DNA of 64,000 nt from Novosphingobium sp. 9U. GTDB taxonomy: Bacteria > Pseudomonadota > Alphaproteobacteria > Sphingomonadales > Sphingomonadaceae. The DNA lies in contig NZ_LR732469.1 in assembly GCF_902506425.1 (NCBI RefSeq), positions 1,783,285 through 1,847,284 on the forward strand, written 5' to 3'. A model generated the notes under the pieces. It searched no databases. It had not been told where the DNA came from and saw only the letters and a program-made list of their open reading frames with translations. The position numbers and the translations under genes are program-made. Position 1 is the stretch's first letter; each line of letters opens with the position of its first letter. This document shows, one piece after another, positions 1 through 8,554 of this stretch.

Positions 1-33
1 CTCTCTCCCCTCCCCGCCGGGGAGGGGAGAGAG
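1..33. repeat. Perfect inverted repeat at window edge
   Basis: Two 15-bp arms (CTCTCTCCCCTCCCC and its exact complement) flank a 3-nt loop. It may be the terminator of a gene ending before the window, or one end of a palindromic element like those near 35.8 and 40.2 kb, which share CCTCCCC. The rest of 1-129 shows no gene. Confidence 0.7.
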
Positions 34-129
34 GCGCCGGAGACATCAGCAGCCCAGTCGCGGTACTTTCGCCACCTAGACACGAGGCTTATGTTCGACG
101 TTTAACCCGCCGCCTGTACGAGACTCGCC

Positions 130-1965
130 ATGCTGATGAACACCCACGAAGCCCGCCTGGACGCTCTGCGCAAGGAACTCGCTCGCCAGGGGCTCGACGG
201 CTTCGTGGTGCCGATCTCGGACGAGCACATGAGCGAATACGTCGGCGGCTATGCCCAGCGGCTCGCCTGGCTGACCGGCTTCGGCGGCTCGGCTGGCACC
301 GCGGTGGTGTTGACCGACAGCACGCTATCGCCCGCCGCCGCGATGTTCGTCGATGGGCGCTACACGCTGCAGGTACGCGATCAGGTGGACGGGCGCTTCT
401 ATGCTTACGAGAGCGTGCCGCAGACCAGCATCGCCAAGTGGCTGGGCGAGCACGCACCCGAGGGTGCCCGGATCGGCTACGACGCCTGGCTGCACGGCAA
501 GGGCTGGGCCACTGCGGTATCCCGGGCACTGGAGGCTCGCGGCGGCGCGCTGGTCGCGGTCGAGCGCAATCCGATCGATGCGGTGTGGCAGGACCGCCCT
601 GCCCCCTCGCCCGCCGCTGCGCTGGTCCATGGCGATGATCTGGCCGGCGAGACCAGCCAGGCCAAGCGCGAGGCGATCTCGAGCTGGCTGGCGGAACAGA
701 AGCTGGATGCCGCGGTGATCTCCGCGCTCGATTCGATTGCCTGGCTGCTCAACATCCGTGGCCAGGACGTGGAGCGCACGCCGGTGGCGCTGTCCTACGT
801 GCTCGCCCATGCCGATGGCACCGCCGAGCTGTTCATCGCGCCAGAGAAGGTCACGCCCGAACTGACGCGGCACCTGGGCAACGCCGTCCGCATCGAGCCG
901 CGCGAGGCGTTCGTGCCCGCACTGGAGGGCCTGAAGGGCAAGCGCGTGGCGGTCGACCCCGAGCGGGCGGTCGCTGCGATCTTCGCCACGCTGGAGCAGG
1001 CCGGCGCGCAGGTCCTCGAAACGCGTGATCCCACCGTGCTCCCCAAGGCGGTGAAGAACCCGGTCGAGCAGCAGGGCCACCGCAATGCCCAGGCCCGCGA
1101 CGGCGCGGCCGTCTCGCGGTTCCTGCGCTGGCTGGAGCGTGAGGGACCCACCGGCAAGGTCACCGAGATGTCCGCGGCCGACGCGTTGCAGGAGTTCCGC
1201 CGCCAGTCCGGCGACCTGCGCGACCTGTCGTTCGACACGATCTCCGGCGCCGGGCCGAACGGCGCGGTGGTGCACTACCGCGTGAGCGAGGAGACCAACC
1301 GCACGCTGGAGCCGGGCAGCGTCTACCTCGTCGACTCCGGCGGGCAGTATCCCGATGGCACCACCGACATCACCCGCACCGTGTGGATCGGCGCGCCCGG
1401 CGACCGGGCGCAACCCTCGGCCGAAGTGAAGGACCGCTTCACCCGCGTGCTCAAGGGCCACATCGCGCTGGCGCAGGCGGTGTTTCCGCAAGGCACTGCC
1501 GGGCACCAGCTGGACGTGCTCGCGCGCCAGTACCTATGGGCTGCCGGGCTCGACTATGCGCACGGCACCGGTCACGGCGTCGGCAGCTTCCTCTCGGTCC
1601 ATGAGGGCCCGCAGCGGATCGCCAAGGCGGCGGGCGGCCAGGCCGGGACCGATCAGGAGCTGATCGCCGGCATGTTCCTCTCGAACGAGCCGGGCTACTA
1701 CAAGACCGGCGCATACGGCATTCGCATCGAGAACCTGGTGCTGGTCGAGCCGCGCGACATCCAGGGTGCGGAAGGATCCTACCTCGGCTTCGAGACGCTG
1801 ACGCTGGTGCCGATCGACTCGGCGCTGGTCGACGTCTCACTGCTCACGCCGAGCGAAATCGGCTGGTGGGACACCTACCACGCTCGCGTTCTGGACGTGA
1901 TCGGGCCGCAGCTGGACGAGGAAGAGCGCGCCTGGCTGGAGGAGCGTTGCCGCCCGCCCAGCTGA
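130..1965 (+). CDS. M24 family aminopeptidase P
   Basis: This is a cytosolic dinuclear-metal aminopeptidase of the Xaa-Pro (aminopeptidase P) type, which releases an N-terminal residue in front of proline. At 611 aa it matches the long, three-domain form: two creatinase-like N-terminal domains and a C-terminal pita-bread domain from about residue 320. All five metal ligands are visible: Asp402 and Asp413 (VDSGG...TTDITRT), His482 (GTGHGVG), Glu520 (LSNEPGYY) and Glu534 (IRIEN). The ATG at 130 has no strong ribosome site, and ATG 136 is an alternative. It appears to be transcribed alone and no neighbour hints at a special substrate. Assignment to the family is firm; the substrate is inferred. 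Confidence 0.93.
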   Translation: MLMNTHEARLDALRKELARQGLDGFVVPISDEHMSEYVGGYAQRLAWLTGFGGSAGTAVVLTDSTLSPAAAMFVDGRYTLQVRDQVDGRFYAYESVPQTSIAKWLGEHAPEGARIGYDAWLHGKGWATAVSRALEARGGALVAVERNPIDAVWQDRPAPSPAAALVHGDDLAGETSQAKREAISSWLAEQKLDAAVISALDSIAWLLNIRGQDVERTPVALSYVLAHADGTAELFIAPEKVTPELTRHLGNAVRIEPREAFVPALEGLKGKRVAVDPERAVAAIFATLEQAGAQVLETRDPTVLPKAVKNPVEQQGHRNAQARDGAAVSRFLRWLEREGPTGKVTEMSAADALQEFRRQSGDLRDLSFDTISGAGPNGAVVHYRVSEETNRTLEPGSVYLVDSGGQYPDGTTDITRTVWIGAPGDRAQPSAEVKDRFTRVLKGHIALAQAVFPQGTAGHQLDVLARQYLWAAGLDYAHGTGHGVGSFLSVHEGPQRIAKAAGGQAGTDQELIAGMFLSNEPGYYKTGAYGIRIENLVLVEPRDIQGAEGSYLGFETLTLVPIDSALVDVSLLTPSEIGWWDTYHARVLDVIGPQLDEEERAWLEERCRPPS

Positions 1966-2015
1966 GCGGCCACGGCAGCAGAGCATAGGGCTTGCAGCAA
2001 GCCTCCTGCCCCTTC

Positions 2016-2046
2016 ACCATGCCGGCATGTCCGTGCCCGGCATGGT
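2016..2046. terminator. Hairpin between aminopeptidase and VOC gene
   Basis: Arms ACCATGCCGG and CCGGCATGGT are exact complements with an 11-nt loop. No T-run follows, so this is at best a weak terminator or an mRNA end-protecting stem. It sits 50 nt after the aminopeptidase stop. Confidence 0.35.
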
Positions 2047-2078
2047 AAAGTCAGCCCAGGCAGGAGGGGAGAAACGCG

Positions 2079-2459
2079 ATGCCCGTTGCCCACGTCACGT
2101 TCGGCACTACCGATTTAGCGGCCGGCGGCCGGTTCTACGACGCCGTGATGGATGCGTTCGGCGGGGCGCGATCGATGGAGACGCCCATCGCGATCGGCTG
2201 GGCGTTCCCCGAAGGCGGACCCAGCATCGGCATCTGCCTGCCTTATGACGGCCAACCCGCGACGCAGGGCAACGGCACCATGTTCGCGCTGTTCGCGAGC
2301 GACGAGGATCAGGTCCGGCGCGTGCATGCTGCAGCGCTGGCGAATGGCGGAAGCTGCGAAGGCCGTCCCGGATTGCGGCCTAACGGTTTCTACGCGGCCT
2401 ATTACCGCGATCCGGACGGCAACAAGCTCAACGCCTTCTGCATGCCGGCGGTGTCATGA
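2079..2459 (+). CDS. VOC (glyoxalase/bleomycin-resistance fold) family protein
   Basis: A 126-aa single-domain vicinal-oxygen-chelate protein. The first-strand histidine (MPVAHVTFGTTDL, His5) and the closing YRDPDGNKLNAF motif are clear. The Glu normally following the DPDGN strand is Asn here, so one metal ligand may be lost and a metal-dependent enzyme role is doubtful. An AGGAGGGGAG ribosome site lies before the ATG. Its stop overlaps the downstream cupin start (ATGA), so the two are co-translated. The substrate is unknown. Confidence 0.85.
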   Translation: MPVAHVTFGTTDLAAGGRFYDAVMDAFGGARSMETPIAIGWAFPEGGPSIGICLPYDGQPATQGNGTMFALFASDEDQVRRVHAAALANGGSCEGRPGLRPNGFYAAYYRDPDGNKLNAFCMPAVS

Positions 2460-2857
2460 CCGAGGCATCCAACGATCTGCGCACCCACCCGGTGCACCTG
2501 GGGCTCGGCGCCAAGGTCATTCCCCAGCCCGAGTTCGCCGGCATGCCGTGGTACGAGGCCTATGCCGCACGCACCGCGGCGGATGGCGCCGAGGGGCGCC
2601 TGGTCTCGCTCTACGACTTCGCCGAGAGCTGGGACAGCTGGGAGATGCACCCGGCGGGAGACGAGCTGGTCGTGTGCCTGGCCGGAGAGATCACGCTGAT
2701 CCAGGAATTGCCGGATGGTCGCTTCCACTCCGAGCCGCTGCAGGCTGGCCAATACGCGATCAATCCGGCCGGCACCTGGCACACCGCAGACGTCGTCGAG
2801 CAAGCGACGGCGCTGTTCGTCACCGCCGGCCAGGACACGCAGCACCGTTCGCGTTGA
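2456..2857 (+). CDS. Cupin domain-containing protein
   Basis: A 133-aa protein with one cupin barrel. Cupin motif 1 is represented by WEMHPAGDELVVCLAGEITL and motif 2 by the INPAGTWHTADV stretch. Similar small cupins bind a metal and act as sugar or aromatic isomerases, dioxygenases or sensors; nothing here fixes which. It overlaps the VOC gene by 4 bp, suggesting a joint role. The 191-nt gap after it holds no recognisable gene. Confidence 0.8.
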   Translation: MTEASNDLRTHPVHLGLGAKVIPQPEFAGMPWYEAYAARTAADGAEGRLVSLYDFAESWDSWEMHPAGDELVVCLAGEITLIQELPDGRFHSEPLQAGQYAINPAGTWHTADVVEQATALFVTAGQDTQHRSR

Positions 2858-3048
2858 AATTGCAGGCAAATGAACGGCAGCGCGCGGGTGATACAAATCA
2901 TCACACTTTCGCGGGGCTCCGGCATACTCGCGCGACAACCGCGTTCTAGAAGGGGCATCAGAAAGTCGCAGGGCGCGAGTTCTCCTCCCTCCCCTTCCGT
3001 CCTGTGACTTTCGCCTTATTCCTCAGGACACCAGGATTGGAGACGACC

Positions 3049-3678
3049 ATGAAAACAATCGCGATGGGCCTTTCCGCCGCTGCGCTGGTGCTGGCGGGCG
3101 GCGGTGCCTATGCCGCGCAGGTGCAGGCGCAGAACGCCCGCTGGGGTGACACCGACGGCAATGGCGTGCTCACCCGCGCCGAGGCTCAGGCGCAAGCGGC
3201 CACTCGCTTCGCGAAGCTGGACCAGAACAAGGACGGCAAGCTGGACCAGGCCGACCGCCAGCTTGCGCATGAGGCGCGGAAGACACAGATGTTCGAGCGG
3301 CTCGATACCAACAAGGATGGCCAGATCACCAAGGCCGAGTTCATGGCTGACCGCGGCCCAGGCGACCGCGGCCACCGCATGGCGATGCGCGGCGGTGATG
3401 GCGACAAGGGTCCCGGCATGGGTCCGAAGGGCCATCGCGGGGGTAGTCGTGGTGGCCACTGGGGCGGCCGCGGCGGCGGCATGATGATGGGCAAGATGGC
3501 CGACGCGAACAGCGACGGCGCCGTCACCCAGGTCGAGTTCTCGACCGCGGCGCTCAAGCGCTTCGACATGATCGACGCCAACAAGGACGGCCAGGTCACC
3601 AAGGAAGAGCGCCAGGCCGCGCGCGAGCAGATGAAGGCCAAGTGGCAGCAGATGCGCGAGCAGAAGGCACAAGGCTGA
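3049..3678 (+). CDS. Exported EF-hand protein with five calcium-binding loops
   Basis: A 209-aa protein with a signal peptide (residues 1-23, MKTIAMGLSAAALVLAGGGAYAA). Five EF-hand loops start at about residues 34, 58, 86, 152 and 176 (for example DTNKDGQITKAE and DANKDGQVTKEE). The second ends in Asp instead of the usual Glu. Loops 3 and 4 are split by a Gly/Arg/His/Met-rich segment (about 101-150). ATG 3049 was preferred over an upstream in-frame start at 3004 because it opens a classic signal peptide and lies after GGAGACGACC. It ends 29 nt before the response-regulator gene, so it may be a calcium or metal buffer or sensor linked to that system. The function is inferred. Confidence 0.88.
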   Translation: MKTIAMGLSAAALVLAGGGAYAAQVQAQNARWGDTDGNGVLTRAEAQAQAATRFAKLDQNKDGKLDQADRQLAHEARKTQMFERLDTNKDGQITKAEFMADRGPGDRGHRMAMRGGDGDKGPGMGPKGHRGGSRGGHWGGRGGGMMMGKMADANSDGAVTQVEFSTAALKRFDMIDANKDGQVTKEERQAAREQMKAKWQQMREQKAQG

Positions 3679-3707
3679 TTGGACGGCCGCAGGGATCCGG
3701 ATTGAGC

Positions 3708-4454
3708 ATGAACGATACCGCGTCACTCCCGGCCGCCCCCAAGGTGCTGCTCGTCGATGACGAGGCCGCCCTGCGCGAACCCCTGGCGGAGTACCTCACC
3801 CGCCAGGGGTTCCTCATCACGGCAGCCGCGAATGCAGCCGAAGCGCGCAGCCGCCTGCGCGAGGACAAGCCGGATATCGTCCTGCTCGACATCATGATGC
3901 CGGGCGAGGACGGGCTGTCGCTGTGCCGTCACCTGGTGGAAAGCCGTGACATCCCGGTGATCTTCCTGACCGCGCGCGGCGAAGCCACCGACCGGATCGT
4001 CGGGCTGGAGATCGGCGCCGACGACTACGTCGTCAAACCTTTCGAGCCGCGCGAACTAGTCGCCCGCATCCGCAGCGTGCTGCGCCGAGCCGGGCGCAGC
4101 GCCGTGCCTGCGACCGAGAACGAGATCTTCGAATTTGAAGGCTGGCGCCTCGATCCCCTGAAGCGCCGCCTGAGCGACCGCGAGGGCGCCGTCGTCGCGA
4201 TCTCTTCGGTCGAGTTCCGGCTGCTCATGGCGTTCCTGGAACACCCCCGCCAGGTGCTCGACCGCGACCGCCTGCTCGACATGGTGCAAGGGCGCGAGGC
4301 GCATCTGTTCGACCGCGCGGTCGACAACCAGGTCAGCCGCCTGCGCCGCAAGATCGAGGTCGACAGCCGCAATCCGCAGCTGATCCAGACCGTGTGGGGC
4401 GGCGGCTACATGTTCGCCGCCGACGTCAAGCGCATCGTCCAAGACGACGAATGA
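3708..4454 (+). CDS. OmpR/PhoB-family response regulator
   Basis: A 248-aa two-domain DNA-binding regulator. The receiver domain has the acidic pair in LLVDDE, the phospho-acceptor Asp61 (LLDIMMPGEDG) and the Lys of VVKPFEPRE. A winged-helix trans_reg_C domain follows (about 140-240, ending with the VWGGGYMF wing). ATG 3708 begins just before the receiver domain; a longer reading from 3642 would overlap the EF-hand gene. Its stop overlaps the kinase ATG, the usual arrangement for a cognate pair. Confidence 0.93.
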   Translation: MNDTASLPAAPKVLLVDDEAALREPLAEYLTRQGFLITAAANAAEARSRLREDKPDIVLLDIMMPGEDGLSLCRHLVESRDIPVIFLTARGEATDRIVGLEIGADDYVVKPFEPRELVARIRSVLRRAGRSAVPATENEIFEFEGWRLDPLKRRLSDREGAVVAISSVEFRLLMAFLEHPRQVLDRDRLLDMVQGREAHLFDRAVDNQVSRLRRKIEVDSRNPQLIQTVWGGGYMFAADVKRIVQDDE

Positions 4455-5872
4455 GGACGCTGCGCCCGGCCAGCCTGATGGGCCAGATGCTGCTCGCCGT
4501 CGCGGCGGCGCTGCTGCTCGTGCAGGGCCTAGGCGCCGCGCTGGTCTATCGCGCCCAGCGGGAGCGGTTCCAGGTCGAGACGATGAGCGCGCTCGCTTTC
4601 CGGCTGATTGCCGAGACGCGCGGCATCGAGCGCGCTCCGCGCAAGCTGCGGATGGGCCCGCGCGGCTTCTTCGGTGACCGCCTGCATCGCTTTGCCGTGG
4701 AAGCGCGCGGCACCTCGCCCCTGCAGGCCGGCGAGCGGCGCGATGCCGGTGCCGAGCAGAAGCTGCGCGAGATCCTGGCGAGCCAGGATTTCGGCACGAC
4801 CGAAGTCGTCGTGCTGCGCCGTCCCTTGGCCTCGGACCCTTACGCCGAAGCGGCGCTCGCCAAGAGGGCGGACCGCATCGACTTGCCAGCCGCCGCACTC
4901 GACAGGGCGATGGACGCGGACCTCTACGTCGCCGGCGTTCGCTCGCCCCAGAGCGCGGGCTGGATGGTCGCGCGGGTACGGGCACCGCCATCGGCCAATG
5001 CGCTGCTGATCCCGCTCACGCTGCAGACGCTGGCGCTTTACGTGGTGCTGGTCGGCGTGGTCGCGCTGATCTTGCGGCGGATCACGCGGCCGCTCAACGC
5101 GCTCACCCGCCAGGTCGCCCGCTTTGCAGCGACGCAGGATCCGTCCGGCCAGGTCGAGCCGATGGGCCCACAGGACGTGCGCCAGTTGATCGTCGCCTTG
5201 AACGCGATGGAGTGGCGCATCTCCTCGCTGCTGGATGAGAAGGACGTCATGCTCGGCGCCATCGGCCACGACCTCAAGACGCCGCTCGCCGCGTTGCGGG
5301 TACGCATCGAATCGGTCGAGGACGACACCGAACGTCTGCGCATGGCCGCGACGATCGAGGACATCGTGCGCACGTTGGACGACATCCTCTCGCTTGCCCG
5401 TGTCGGCCGGCCCAGCGATCCGCTGGAACGCAATGAATTGTCGGCACTGGTCGCGTCTGTCGTCGAGGAATACGAGGACATGGCCGAGCCGGTGGAACTC
5501 GGCGAGACTGAGCGCCTGGTCCTGGAAGTGCGCCCGACATGGCTGCGGCGCGCGCTTCGCAACCTCATTGGGAACGCCCTGCGCTATGGTGAGCGGGCGC
5601 GTGTCTCGCTGGAACGTCAGAACGGGTTCGCCGTGATCCGCATCGACGATGATGGCCCGGGCATCCCCGAGACGTCGCTGGAAGCGATGACGCAGCCATT
5701 CATGCGCGGCGATCCCTCGCGCAACAGCGAGACCGGCGGCGCCGGGCTGGGCCTTGCGCTCGCCCGCGCGATTGCGGAGCAGCACGGCGGTGCGCTTCAC
5801 CTGGCCAACCGGCGCCGACCAGATGGCACGGTCGAAGGCTTGACCGCGGAGCTGGCGCTGCCGCTCACTTGA
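4451..5872 (+). CDS. Two-component sensor histidine kinase
   Basis: A 473-aa inner-membrane kinase. A transmembrane helix (about 8-28) and a periplasmic region of about 150 aa are followed by a second helix (about 183-205) and a HAMP segment. The HisKA box is AIGHDLKTPL with phospho-accepting His273, and the ATPase domain has the N box (NLIGNALRYG), G1 (DDDGPGIP) and G2 (GGAGLGLALA). It starts at the ATG overlapping the regulator stop. The periplasmic part shows no known sensor fold. With the EF-hand gene upstream, a cation or envelope signal is possible but unproven. The 3' end overlaps the convergent M1 peptidase end by 8 bp. Confidence 0.93.
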   Translation: MRTLRPASLMGQMLLAVAAALLLVQGLGAALVYRAQRERFQVETMSALAFRLIAETRGIERAPRKLRMGPRGFFGDRLHRFAVEARGTSPLQAGERRDAGAEQKLREILASQDFGTTEVVVLRRPLASDPYAEAALAKRADRIDLPAAALDRAMDADLYVAGVRSPQSAGWMVARVRAPPSANALLIPLTLQTLALYVVLVGVVALILRRITRPLNALTRQVARFAATQDPSGQVEPMGPQDVRQLIVALNAMEWRISSLLDEKDVMLGAIGHDLKTPLAALRVRIESVEDDTERLRMAATIEDIVRTLDDILSLARVGRPSDPLERNELSALVASVVEEYEDMAEPVELGETERLVLEVRPTWLRRALRNLIGNALRYGERARVSLERQNGFAVIRIDDDGPGIPETSLEAMTQPFMRGDPSRNSETGGAGLGLALARAIAEQHGGALHLANRRRPDGTVEGLTAELALPLT

Positions 5873-8552
5873 GCCCGGCGAACTCCTCGGAGATCGCGCT
5901 GCCCAGCTCATTGTCGAGAGTGCCGCAGTTGCGGACCTGCTCGATCGAGCGCTCCAGTTGCAATGCCGCCGCCGTGCCGGCGAACCGTGGCCGCAAGTCG
6001 CGGATCATCTGCTCGGATTGCCCTATTGAGCAGAATTGCCCCAGCGCCGTGGCGATCCGGGACGCGTAGAACGGCCCCTCGCTGCCCTTCAGCAAGCTGT
6101 CGAGGTTCGCCACGATCCAGTCGTAGCCCAAAGAGCGGGTCGCGCGGCGCGCCATCACACCGTCGAGGATGTCGAGCCGTTCGCTGGCGCGCAGCCGCGG
6201 ATCGGCAAGACCCAGCATCCAGGACGCGATCGCGGTGCGGCTGCTGCGCGCCGCCGCGACCAACGCTGCCGGCCGCGCCACCGGATCCTCGGACGACAGT
6301 GCATACTCGACCAGAGCACGCGCCGCATCTTCGCCGCCATCGACGATGTACAGGTCGAAGCCGTGGTCGATCCATGCTTCGTCCAATGCCGAGCGGTCGC
6401 CGGCGAGGTAGCGCGCCGCCGCGTCCTGTAATTGCCGGCGAAGCTTCGCGCCGCGCGGCGTGCCCAGCAGAGCGCCAAGCATCGCGGTACGCCAGCGCAT
6501 GCGCGCGGGCGCCTCGCGAGCATAGACGCCTGCCCGCGGATCGAACCCATAGCGCTTGAGCAATGGTCCGTAGAGCCGCTGGCGCAGGCGCACCCAGCCC
6601 ACGCGTCCGGGCACGTCGACCAGGCCCATCTTCACAAGCTTGCTCAGCTCGCCATCGGCTGCAAAGGCAGCGCGACTGTCGGTATGGTGGCTCAGCTCCG
6701 ATGACAGGCGCGCCAGCTCGGCCACCGTCCCGCGCCCGGCCATGATCGATGCCGAGAGCGAGTCTGCCACGGATAGAGCTTCTCCTGCCGTCAGGCTGCG
6801 CCCCGCGCCGATCAGCGCCTGCCACATCCGCCGGGGCATGTCGAAGCGGTAGTAGCCCGTGCCCCAGGCATTGGGCACCAGCGGTTCGGTCCCGGGCACA
6901 TCGAAGCTGGCGCTGCGCCCATCCATGATCTTGCACTGGCGCACGGCACCGCGGCGTACGCACACCGGGATGATCCAGCGCGTGGCCGGCGTCGGCTGGC
7001 CGAGCGGCGCATAGCGGATCTGGGTCGCGTTGAACCGCTCGCCGTCGCGCCCGAACACCAGCAGCGGCACGCCTTGCTGCTCGACGAAGCTGCGCAACGA
7101 GGAAACGATCCGCGGGTCGTCGGCGGCTTGCGACAGCGCGGCGAAGAAGTCCGCGCTGGTCGCCGTGCCATGCCGGTGGGCGGCGATGTAGCGGCGCACG
7201 CCATCGCGAAAGCGCGCCTCGCCCATGTAGGCGCCCATCATCGCCAGCACGTGCCCGCCCTTGCCGTAAGTGATCGGATCGAAGGCACTGTCGATCTGCG
7301 CCGTCGCGGTGATCGGCTGGCGCACCGCGCGCCCGGCTCGGAGCGAATCCACCTCCATGGCTGCGAAGCCCTCGTCCAGCGTGCCCGACCAGATGTCGAG
7401 ATCGGGGCGCCAGGCCTGCCCGATCAGATAGCCCATGGCGTTCGCGAAGCTTTCGTTGAGCCACAGGTCGTCCCACCAGGCCGGGGTGACGAGATCGCCG
7501 AACCACTGATGCGCCAGCTCGTGCGCGACGATCCGTCCGAACTCCTTCTGCTGGGCGAGTGGCGCGTTACGGTCCATGACCAGCAGATCGTCGCGGTAGA
7601 GATCGGCGCCCGCGTTCTCCATCGCTCCCGGCAGGATCGGCGTCGTGATCTGGTCGAGCTTGGGATAGGGGAACGGCTCACCGAAGTAATCCTCCAGCAA
7701 GCGCACGATCTGGCCGGAGTTTTCACGCGCATAGTCCAGCCGACCGGCATTCTGGCGCGTGGAGACGATGCGCAACGGCAGCGGATCAGCGCGCTGGCGG
7801 GTGGGCTCCACGCTGCCCTCCTGCGTCACGAAGGGCCCGACCATCATCGCGACGAGGTACGTCGGCAGAGGCGCAATCGGCGCGAAGCGGTGGACGTCGA
7901 GCGTGCCCTCGTGCGTGAGCGGCAGCTCCGGGCCGTTGGCGATCGCCTTCAGCCCTGCCGGGGTGCGCAGCGTCACTTCGAACGGTGTCTTGAATCCCGG
8001 CTCGTCGAAGCCCGGAAAGGCCGCGCGTGCGTCGGTCGACTGGAATTGCGTCCAGCTGTACCACGCGCCATCGACACGGACGTGGAACATGCCCGCGGCG
8101 GTGTCGCCGAACGGGGCATCGTAGTCGAACACCAGCGTCGCCGGCCCGGCGGGCAGCGGCTCAGGGAACGCGATGCGGGCCGCGCCGTACCGGTCGAGCT
8201 GCGACCAGGCACCCGGGATCGTGCGGGAGCCGACTTGCGCCACCACCCGCCCGACGTTGAGGTCGCGCCCGTGGAGGAACACCTCCTTTGCGCTCGCGGC
8301 CAGGACGACGGCGATCTCGGCATGGCCGGAGAAGCGGGCTTGCGCAGGATCGACCGTCAGGTCGAGCCGGTACGCAGTCGGTCGCACGGCGTCGCCCAGC
8401 CGACCCAGCGGGTGAGGCGGCGGCGGCGCCCTGCGTCCCTGCACCTCGATCGTGGGCGTATCGCCAGCATCATCCGCGGCATGCGCGGGGCAGCCGACGG
8501 CGCACAGCACGAACAGCGCTGCGCACCAGGTCGGAAGCCGCCACCCGGACAC
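5865..8552 (-). CDS. M1 family zinc aminopeptidase, exported
   Basis: An 895-aa metallopeptidase (aminopeptidase N type) that removes N-terminal residues from peptides. The N-terminus (WRLPTWCAALFVLCAVGCPA) looks like a signal peptide with a possible lipobox cysteine, so a periplasmic or lipid-anchored enzyme is likely. The exopeptidase motif PGAMENAG and the zinc site His344-Glu345-X-X-His348 with Glu367 (WLNESFAN) are intact. An ERAP1-like C-terminal domain fills the remainder. The GTG at 8552 was chosen because it begins the signal peptide and lies 2 nt after the stop of the ATPase gene, indicating coupling. An upstream in-frame extension would run inside that gene and is Arg-rich shadow sequence. 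Confidence 0.9.
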   Translation of the reverse strand: MSGWRLPTWCAALFVLCAVGCPAHAADDAGDTPTIEVQGRRAPPPPHPLGRLGDAVRPTAYRLDLTVDPAQARFSGHAEIAVVLAASAKEVFLHGRDLNVGRVVAQVGSRTIPGAWSQLDRYGAARIAFPEPLPAGPATLVFDYDAPFGDTAAGMFHVRVDGAWYSWTQFQSTDARAAFPGFDEPGFKTPFEVTLRTPAGLKAIANGPELPLTHEGTLDVHRFAPIAPLPTYLVAMMVGPFVTQEGSVEPTRQRADPLPLRIVSTRQNAGRLDYARENSGQIVRLLEDYFGEPFPYPKLDQITTPILPGAMENAGADLYRDDLLVMDRNAPLAQQKEFGRIVAHELAHQWFGDLVTPAWWDDLWLNESFANAMGYLIGQAWRPDLDIWSGTLDEGFAAMEVDSLRAGRAVRQPITATAQIDSAFDPITYGKGGHVLAMMGAYMGEARFRDGVRRYIAAHRHGTATSADFFAALSQAADDPRIVSSLRSFVEQQGVPLLVFGRDGERFNATQIRYAPLGQPTPATRWIIPVCVRRGAVRQCKIMDGRSASFDVPGTEPLVPNAWGTGYYRFDMPRRMWQALIGAGRSLTAGEALSVADSLSASIMAGRGTVAELARLSSELSHHTDSRAAFAADGELSKLVKMGLVDVPGRVGWVRLRQRLYGPLLKRYGFDPRAGVYAREAPARMRWRTAMLGALLGTPRGAKLRRQLQDAAARYLAGDRSALDEAWIDHGFDLYIVDGGEDAARALVEYALSSEDPVARPAALVAAARSSRTAIASWMLGLADPRLRASERLDILDGVMARRATRSLGYDWIVANLDSLLKGSEGPFYASRIATALGQFCSIGQSEQMIRDLRPRFAGTAAALQLERSIEQVRNCGTLDNELGSAISEEFAGLK

Positions 8553-8554
8553 TC

